From Alkalibacillus silvisoli (GTDB taxonomy: Bacteria > Bacillota > Bacilli > Bacillales > Alkalibacillaceae): 64,000 bases of DNA. Below, in pieces: positions 58,730-64,000 of this stretch. Where the stretch lies: contig NZ_BAAACZ010000009.1 of NCBI RefSeq assembly GCF_039521975.1, positions 310,001-374,000 of the forward strand. Reading direction: 5' to 3'. The position numbers were made by a program, and so were the translations under genes. The notes below the pieces were generated by a model that was given only the letters and a program-made list of their open reading frames with translations, was not told the DNA's origin and ran no database searches. The number at the start of each line of letters is the position of its first letter. Position 1 is the stretch's first letter.

Positions 58730-60278
58730 ATGGATATTTTTGATAAAATTAATGAATTGTATGACAAACGACGTAAAGTCGAACTAGGTGGTGGCGACGA
58801 TAAGATTCAAAAGCAGCGTGATAAAGGTAAAATGACAGCTCGAGAACGTATTGGTTATTTATTGGATGAAGGCTCTTTTGTAGAACTCAATCCGTTTATT
58901 GAGCATCGTGTTACCGATTTTGGAATGCAGGGGAAGGAAGTACCTGGAGAAGGTGTCGTTACTGGCTATGGTACGGTAAATGGTCGAGCAATCTATTTAT
59001 TCGCTCAAGACTTTACCGTATATGGTGGCGCGTTAGGAGAGATGCATGGTAAAAAGATTGCGGCTGTCATGGACTTAGCAGCTAAAAATGGGACACCTTT
59101 TATTGGTTTAAACGATTCTGGAGGCGCTAGAATTCAAGAGGGGGTCGCATCTTTAGATGGATATGGCCATGTGTTCTATCGTAATTCTGTATACTCTGGT
59201 GTCATTCCACAAATCTCTGTTATAATGGGTCCTTGTGCAGGTGGAGCTGTTTACTCACCAGCTATTACAGATTTTGTCATTATGGTAGAAGAAACATCAC
59301 AAATGTTCATTACAGGTCCTAAAGTAATCGAAACCGTAACTGGTGAGAAAATTTCATCAGAAGACCTAGGCGGTGCTGATGTACATAATAGTAAAAGTGG
59401 GAATGCACACTTAAAAGCTAAAACGGAAGAAGAAGCATTAGATCAAGTTAAACAATTAATTAGTTATTTGCCACAAAACAGTCAAGAAAAAAACACCTAT
59501 TCAAACAAGTGAGGAGAAAGAAGATTTCCGTAATGAGTTGGCTGATTTAATACCATTTGATCCAATTAGACCATATGATGTCAGAACGGTGATTAATGAA
59601 GTAGTTGACGAAGATTCCTTCTTTGAAATCCACCCTAATTTTGCTAAGAATGTTGTCGTTGGATTCGCGACAATTGATGGAGAATCGATTGGATTAGTAT
59701 GTAATCAGCCGAAATTTTTAGCTGGTGGATTAGATATAGATTCAAGTGATAAGGCATCAAGGTTTATTCGTACGTGTGATTCATTTAATATTCCAGTGAT
59801 TACATTTGAGGATGTTACAGGATTTTTCCCAGGTGTTAAGCAAGAGCATGGTGGTATTATTCGTCATGGTGCGAAGATTTTATATGCTTATTCAGAAGCT
59901 ACAGTTCCAAAAATTACGGTCATCACAAGAAAAGCTTACGGTGGGGCTTATGTGGCATTAAATAGTAAGTCAATTGGAGCTGATCTAGTATTTGCGTGGC
60001 CAAATGCGGAGATTGCTGTTATGGGTCCTGAAGGTGCTGCGAATATTATTTTTGCTAAAGAAATCGCAGAGTCTGAACAACCTGAAATAACCCGACAAGA
60101 AAAAATCGATGACTATCGTGAGAAGTTTGCTAACCCTTATGTAGCAGCTGGATTAGGTATGGTCGATGATGTCATTGACCCAAGAGAAACTCGGATTAAA
60201 TTAAAGCAAAGTCTTGAAATGTTAAGAAACAAAAAAGAAGATCGCCCAACTAAAAAACATGGAAACATTCCATTATAA
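58730..60278 (+). pseudogene. yqjD: acyl-CoA (propionyl-CoA) carboxylase beta subunit with frameshift
   Basis: Two frames form one carboxyltransferase of about 515 residues. The first (58730-59512) has KGKMTARERIGYLLDEGSF, DFTVYGGALGEMHGKKI, the acyl-CoA site NDSGGARIQEGV and MGPCAGGAVYSPAITDF. The second (59538-60278) has PYDVRTVINEVVDEDSFFE, DVTGFFPGVKQEHGGIIRHG and TRKAYGGAYVAL. The break lies in seven A at 59487-59493; with one A fewer the frames join through EKTPIQTSEEKEDFRNELAD. It would make methylmalonyl-CoA from propionyl-CoA, feeding the epimerase and mutase. A homopolymer error is a likely explanation. GGAGG precedes the ATG. Confidence 0.88.
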
Positions 60279-60296
60279 AACGGAGGTATGAACAAC

Positions 60297-61418
60297 ATGA
60301 ATGTAAACGAACAACGATTAATCGATGAATTTATGGAACTTGTTCAAGTAGATTCTGAAACGAAACATGAAGGACAAATTGCAGAAGCACTAAAACAAAA
60401 GTTTATTGAGCTTGGCTTAGAAGTCCAAGAAGACCAAGCAAAAGATAAAACAGGTCATGGTGCGAATAACTTAATTTGCACATTGAAAGGCAATAACCCT
60501 GATGCTGAGGTAATATATTTCACTTCTCATATGGATACAGTAGTTCCAGGTAAGGGGATTAAGCCATCAATTGAAGGGGGTTATATTGTCTCAGATGGAA
60601 CAACGATCTTAGGTGCTGATGATAAAGCAGGGTTAGCAGCGATGATCGAAATGATAAAACGCCTCAAAGAAGAAGAAGTTCAACATGGTGATATTCAGTT
60701 AGTGATTACAGTTGGTGAAGAGTCTGGTTTAGTTGGCGCAAGAGCATTAGATTCATCATTAATTAAGGCCAAATACGGCTATGCAGTAGATAGTAATGGT
60801 GATGTTGGTAATATTATTGTTGCGGCACCTTCACAAGCTAAGTTAGAAATCATTCCACGCGGCAAGAAGGCACACGCAGGAGTAGCACCAGAAGAAGGCG
60901 TATCTGCTATTACACTGGCAGCTAAGGCTGTTTCTAAAATGCCTTTAGGTCGTATTGATGATGAAACGACAGCTAATATTGGTCGATTCGAGGGTGGACA
61001 AGCAACCAATATTGTATGCGATGAAGCCTATGTTTTAGCAGAAGCACGTTCATTAGAACCTAAGAAGCTTGAAAAACAAATAGAAAATATGAAAAAAGCT
61101 TGCCGTCAAGCAGAGGCGGATATTGGTGGAGAAATTGAAGTGAAAGTAACTTATATGTACCCGGGTTATAAGCAACAAGAAGGTGACCAAGTCGTAGAAG
61201 TTGCACGAGCGGCTGCGAAAAGTATTGGCCGCACAAGCGTGCTTGAATCTAGTGGTGGCGGTAGTGATGCTAATATTATCTCAGGACTAGGTATTCCGAC
61301 TGTAAACTTGTGTGTAGGATATGAAAATATTCATACAACAGATGAACGTATGCCAGTTCAAGAACTGATTAAAATTGCTGAATTATTAACAGCTATTTCA
61401 ATTGAAGCCGGTAAATAA
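60297..61418 (+). CDS. yqjE: M20 family peptidase, PepT-like (YqjE)
   Basis: A 373-residue zinc peptidase of the M20B/PepT-2 group. Metal and catalytic motifs are FTSHMDTVVPG (His, Asp), TILGADDKAGLAAM (bridging Asp), VTVGEESGLVGA (catalytic Glu-Glu), YAVDSNGDVGN and ESSGGGSDANI. The dimerisation domain lies between about residues 180 and 290. ATG 60297 was chosen because GGAGG is 10 nt upstream; the ATG at 60288 is only 1 nt from it. Substrate unclear, probably di- or tripeptides. A terminator follows. Confidence 0.92.
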   Translation: MNVNEQRLIDEFMELVQVDSETKHEGQIAEALKQKFIELGLEVQEDQAKDKTGHGANNLICTLKGNNPDAEVIYFTSHMDTVVPGKGIKPSIEGGYIVSDGTTILGADDKAGLAAMIEMIKRLKEEEVQHGDIQLVITVGEESGLVGARALDSSLIKAKYGYAVDSNGDVGNIIVAAPSQAKLEIIPRGKKAHAGVAPEEGVSAITLAAKAVSKMPLGRIDDETTANIGRFEGGQATNIVCDEAYVLAEARSLEPKKLEKQIENMKKACRQAEADIGGEIEVKVTYMYPGYKQQEGDQVVEVARAAAKSIGRTSVLESSGGGSDANIISGLGIPTVNLCVGYENIHTTDERMPVQELIKIAELLTAISIEAGK

Positions 61419-61435
61419 AATCATGTTATAATAGG

Positions 61436-61471
61436 GTCTGGGCAATTGATTTGTCCGGACTTTTGTTTTTT
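61436..61471 (+). terminator. Rho-independent terminator after yqjE
   Basis: GTCTGGGCAA pairs with TTTGTCCGGAC (G-U allowed) around a short loop, followed by TTTTGTTTTTTTT. An extended -10-like TGTTATAAT (61424-61432) lies just before it, so it could also act as an attenuator in a polY leader. Confidence 0.75.
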
Positions 61472-61516
61472 TTACTTGTAAAGACAATAATTTTGGGATT
61501 TGAAGTGGGTGATGAA

Positions 61517-62752
61517 TTGTCTAGGGGAAGAATTATTTTTCATGTTGATATGAACAGTTTTTATGCATCTGTTGAAACAGCGTATCGACCTGATTTAAAA
61601 GGGAAACCTGTTGCAATTGCTGGGGATCCAGAGAAAAGAAAAGGAATTATTGTCACCTGCAATTACGAAGCACGCGCTAAAGGTGTAAAGACAACGATGC
61701 CTTTATGGCAAGCGTATGAGTTATGTCCTGAGCTTATTGCTTTAAGACCTAATTTTGACCGCTACCGTGAAGCATCACAAAATATGTTTGCTATATTATT
61801 TGAAGTGACTCCATATGTTCAACCAATATCAATCGACGAGGGTTATATGGATGTGACAGACTATGATGGAGTTTTAACCCCTGTTGAATTAGCCCATTGG
61901 ATTAGGCAAAGGTTATTAGATGACCTTGATTTACCTTGTAGTATTGGAGTAGCACCGAACAAGTTTTTAGCTAAAATGGCATCAGATATGAAAAAACCAC
62001 TTGGCATTACTATATTACGGAAAAGGGAAATTCAACAAAAGCTATGGCCATTACCGATTGGTGAAATGTATGGGGTTGGTCGTAAAACAGAAGAAAAGCT
62101 CAAGCAAATAAACATTGATACAATTGGCGATTTAGCCAAGAAAAATGTATTAACAATCAAAAATCTCTTAGGCGTTAACGGTGAAAGGTTACATGTAAGA
62201 GCGAATGGCAATGACAATAGCGAAGTCGACCCTGATGCAATAAACGATTTTAAAAGTATCGGAAATTCTCAAACCTTCCCATATGATACGGCTGATTCTA
62301 ACGAAATTCAGAAAATGTTAAACAGATTGTCTCAAAGTGTTACAGAACGCATGAAAGCCAAGCAAGTTGTTACTGAAAATATTCAATTGATGATCCGTTA
62401 TCATGACAGAAAAACGATTACAAGGAGTAGACACCTATCAGAGTATGTAGAAAGTAAAGAACAAATTCTCCAAATTGCTTTAGATTTGTTCCATTCGCAT
62501 TGGAATGAAGAAGCTATTCGTTTGTTAGGTGTTACTGCACAACAGTTATCACATAAAGAAGAAATCTCCAAACAATTAGATTTATTTAATTATGAACAAG
62601 AAGCGGAAAAAGAGCCGCTTTATGATGCCATAGAAGAAATGGAAGAGAAGTTTGGAAAAGATGTCTTTGTTAAATTACACGATCAAAAGCAGCCGGCGGT
62701 GAAAACTAGTTTTCAAAAAGATTTCTTAAGTCAAAATAAACCCAAAAAATAG
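61517..62752 (+). CDS. polYB: Y-family DNA polymerase PolY2 (DinB/YqjH-like)
   Basis: A 411-residue translesion polymerase. Palm motifs are IIFHVDMNSFYASVE (first Asp) and PISIDEGYMDVTD (second Asp-Glu), with CNYEARAKGVKTTMPLWQA in the fingers, a helix-hairpin-helix GVGRKTEEKLKQINI and the little-finger domain. The C-terminal SKQLDLFNYE is a beta-clamp binding motif. The start is uncertain: TTG 61517 has GTGGGTGA upstream and yields a normal N terminus. No LexA box was recognised upstream. A bidirectional terminator follows. Confidence 0.93.
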   Translation: MSRGRIIFHVDMNSFYASVETAYRPDLKGKPVAIAGDPEKRKGIIVTCNYEARAKGVKTTMPLWQAYELCPELIALRPNFDRYREASQNMFAILFEVTPYVQPISIDEGYMDVTDYDGVLTPVELAHWIRQRLLDDLDLPCSIGVAPNKFLAKMASDMKKPLGITILRKREIQQKLWPLPIGEMYGVGRKTEEKLKQINIDTIGDLAKKNVLTIKNLLGVNGERLHVRANGNDNSEVDPDAINDFKSIGNSQTFPYDTADSNEIQKMLNRLSQSVTERMKAKQVVTENIQLMIRYHDRKTITRSRHLSEYVESKEQILQIALDLFHSHWNEEAIRLLGVTAQQLSHKEEISKQLDLFNYEQEAEKEPLYDAIEEMEEKFGKDVFVKLHDQKQPAVKTSFQKDFLSQNKPKK

Positions 62753-62797
62753 CCTTAAGTCTGAATTTTACTTTAATCGGACTTAAGGCTATTTTAA
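62744..62797. terminator. bidirectional terminator between polYB and the aldehyde dehydrogenase
   Basis: AAAATAGCCTTAAGTC pairs with GACTTAAGGCTATTTT around a loop of about 18 nt, flanked by A and T on both strands. It serves the converging genes. Confidence 0.88.
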
Positions 62798-62798
62798 A

Positions 62799-64000
62799 TT
62801 ACTTTTTAAAGATTTTTGTTAACACCTTTTCAGCGATCTTAGAATGAGGATAACGGAAGGATAAGTCAAATGCTGTTGTTTGTTTCACAACGCTTTTACG
62901 ATGTGTGAATGTTTCAAAGCTATAAACACCATGATAACTTCCAATACCACTCGTGCCAATGCCACCAAAAGGTAAATTATTATTACCTAAATGCATAATC
63001 GTATCATTTATACAAGCTCCACCGAATGATAAGTTCTTAATCACCCAATCTTGTTTTTGGATGTTTTCAGAGAAATAATATAAGGCTAATGGATTTCTAG
63101 CTTGTTCTAGGTGTTCAACCACTTCATCCAATTGATCAAACGTTAATAGAGGTAACAAGGGGCCAAAGATTTCTTCTTGCATAATCGGTGAATCCCAATT
63201 AACATCATCAATTAATGTAGGGTTAATTTTAAGTTTTGATTGATCAGATTGACCTCCGTAGATAACATTTTCTCCGTCTAAGGATCGAATTAGTCGGTTA
63301 AAATGTTGGTCGTTAATAATTTTAGTAAAGTCATCATTTTCAATCGGGTTTTCTGAATACATGAGCTCTATTTCTTTTTTTAGTGCATCAATAAATTTAA
63401 CCTTAATACTTTGATGTATTAATAAATAGTCAGGTGCTACACAGGTTTGTCCAGCGTTAATTAATTTACCCCACGCAATTCTTCTTGCAGCAATTTGAAT
63501 TTTAGCGTCAGAATCAACAATACAAGGGCTTTTACCACCTAGTTCTAAAGTGATTGGAATTAATTGTTTGCTTGCTTTTTCCATTACAGCTTTACCTACT
63601 TGGGTGCTGCCAGTGAAGAAAATATAATCGAACGGTTCATCTAGTAGTGCCTCACTCACTTCTTTTTCACCTTGTATGACTGTTATATATTTTTCTTCAA
63701 ATGTTTCTTTAACCATTTTTTCTATTAATTGACTCGTGTTTGTTGTGAATTCTGAGGGTTTAATAACTGCTGTATTACCACCTGCAACAGCGCCAATTAG
63801 TGGGGCTAGTGCTAAATGTAATGGATAATTCCAAGGGCTTATGATCAGTGTGACTCCATAAGGCTGTTTGTAAATTAAGCTTTTTGCTCCTTTATGACTT
63901 GTTGGCGATTTAACTTTTTCTGGTGCCATCCAGGACTTTAAATGTTTCATCGTTTCATCAATTTCATTATACAAGAAACCTAATTCAGTCATTAGCACTT
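62799..64000 (-). CDS. aldehyde dehydrogenase (N terminus outside window)
   Basis: About 400 residues of a class 3-like NAD(P) aldehyde dehydrogenase; the frame is open to the window edge so the first 50 or so residues are missing. Visible are ISPWNYPLHLALAPLIGAVA, the cofactor loop FFTGSTQVGKAVM, ELGGKSPCIVD with the general-base Glu, the catalytic cysteine in NAGQTCVAPDYLL, and NPLALYYFSE...NLPFGGIGTSGIGSYHG. It resembles B. subtilis YwdH; a fatty or aromatic aldehyde is the likely substrate. It converges on polYB. Confidence 0.93.
   Translation of the reverse strand, partial: VLMTELGFLYNEIDETMKHLKSWMAPEKVKSPTSHKGAKSLIYKQPYGVTLIISPWNYPLHLALAPLIGAVAGGNTAVIKPSEFTTNTSQLIEKMVKETFEEKYITVIQGEKEVSEALLDEPFDYIFFTGSTQVGKAVMEKASKQLIPITLELGGKSPCIVDSDAKIQIAARRIAWGKLINAGQTCVAPDYLLIHQSIKVKFIDALKKEIELMYSENPIENDDFTKIINDQHFNRLIRSLDGENVIYGGQSDQSKLKINPTLIDDVNWDSPIMQEEIFGPLLPLLTFDQLDEVVEHLEQARNPLALYYFSENIQKQDWVIKNLSFGGACINDTIMHLGNNNLPFGGIGTSGIGSYHGVYSFETFTHRKSVVKQTTAFDLSFRYPHSKIAEKVLTKIFKK

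Noticed and set aside
59487..59494. A AAA AAC as a programmed -1 frameshift site in yqjD
   Set aside because: A -1 shift leads to a frame that does not continue the carboxylase; the second half needs +1 (one A lost).

Overview
This is a low-GC Gram-positive chromosome segment from a spore-forming member of the Bacillaceae. Gene order follows the Bacillus subtilis yqhS-yqjH region almost step by step (aroQ, yqhT, efp, spoIIIAA-AH, accBC, yqhY, nusB, folD, xseAB, ispA, dxs, yqxC, argR, recN, spoIVB, spo0A, yqzF, bkd operon, yqiW, yqjA, then yqjD, yqjE, yqjH). An OLE RNA with its partner protein OapA lies between ispA and dxs. That arrangement is known from extremophilic (halophilic, alkaliphilic, anaerobic) Firmicutes. 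Together with the strongly acidic SpoIIIAH linker it suggests a halophilic or haloalkaliphilic bacillus; this lifestyle call is inference.

Layout. 1-7.5 kb: end of aroQ, a M24 peptidase, EF-P and the eight-gene spoIIIA channel operon behind a sigma-E-type promoter. 7.5-13.9 kb: biotin carboxylase subunits behind a probable FapR operator, then nusB, folD, xseA, xseB and ispA. 13.9-15.2 kb: OLE RNA (about 610 nt, own sigma-A-type promoter, ends paired by a terminal helix) and oapA. 15.2-24 kb: dxs, tlyA-like, argR, recN, spoIVB, spo0A (two 0A boxes upstream) and an aspartokinase. 24-34.4 kb: yqzF and the branched-chain keto acid operon bkdR-ptb-bcd-buk-lpdV-bkdAA-bkdAB-bkdB. Its regulator has lost the GAFTGA loop, and a cre-like site sits inside a sigma-A promoter ahead of bkdR. 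34.5-37.3 kb: bacilliredoxin, YqjA-like exporter, GNAT, YkuK. 37.5-42.8 kb: NAD synthesis genes nadB (frameshifted), nadC, nadA diverging from nifS-niaR across a NiaR-type operator.

42.8-55.9 kb is the accessory part. About 14 mostly single genes of unrelated families (TrmO-like, nucleotidyltransferase, glycolipid-binding-like, amidohydrolase, GNATs, glyoxalase, YciI, M29 peptidase, HAD phosphatase, small membrane proteins, lipoprotein) all point the same way. Most gaps between them carry members of one degenerate repeat family: two related direct motifs (alpha, beta) flanking a spacer. In five gaps the spacer is expanded, and in the three best-conserved ones it holds a Rho-independent terminator and a promoter-like segment. 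This resembles a gene-cassette array, but no recombinase for it is visible. An IS110-family element with a plausible bridge-RNA region is inserted in it.

55.9-64 kb returns to core-like genes: a Prli42-type small membrane protein, a methylmalonyl-CoA module (two-subunit mutase, epimerase, frameshifted carboxylase beta subunit), a PepT-like peptidase, Y-family polymerase PolY2, and a partial aldehyde dehydrogenase. The bkd operon (branched-chain acyl-CoA) and the methylmalonyl module (propionyl-CoA to succinyl-CoA) form one logical route for valine and isoleucine carbon. Four genes carry single frameshifts (nadB, a transglutaminase-like gene, the HAD gene, yqjD); one is in an A7 run, so sequencing error has to be excluded before calling them pseudogenes.
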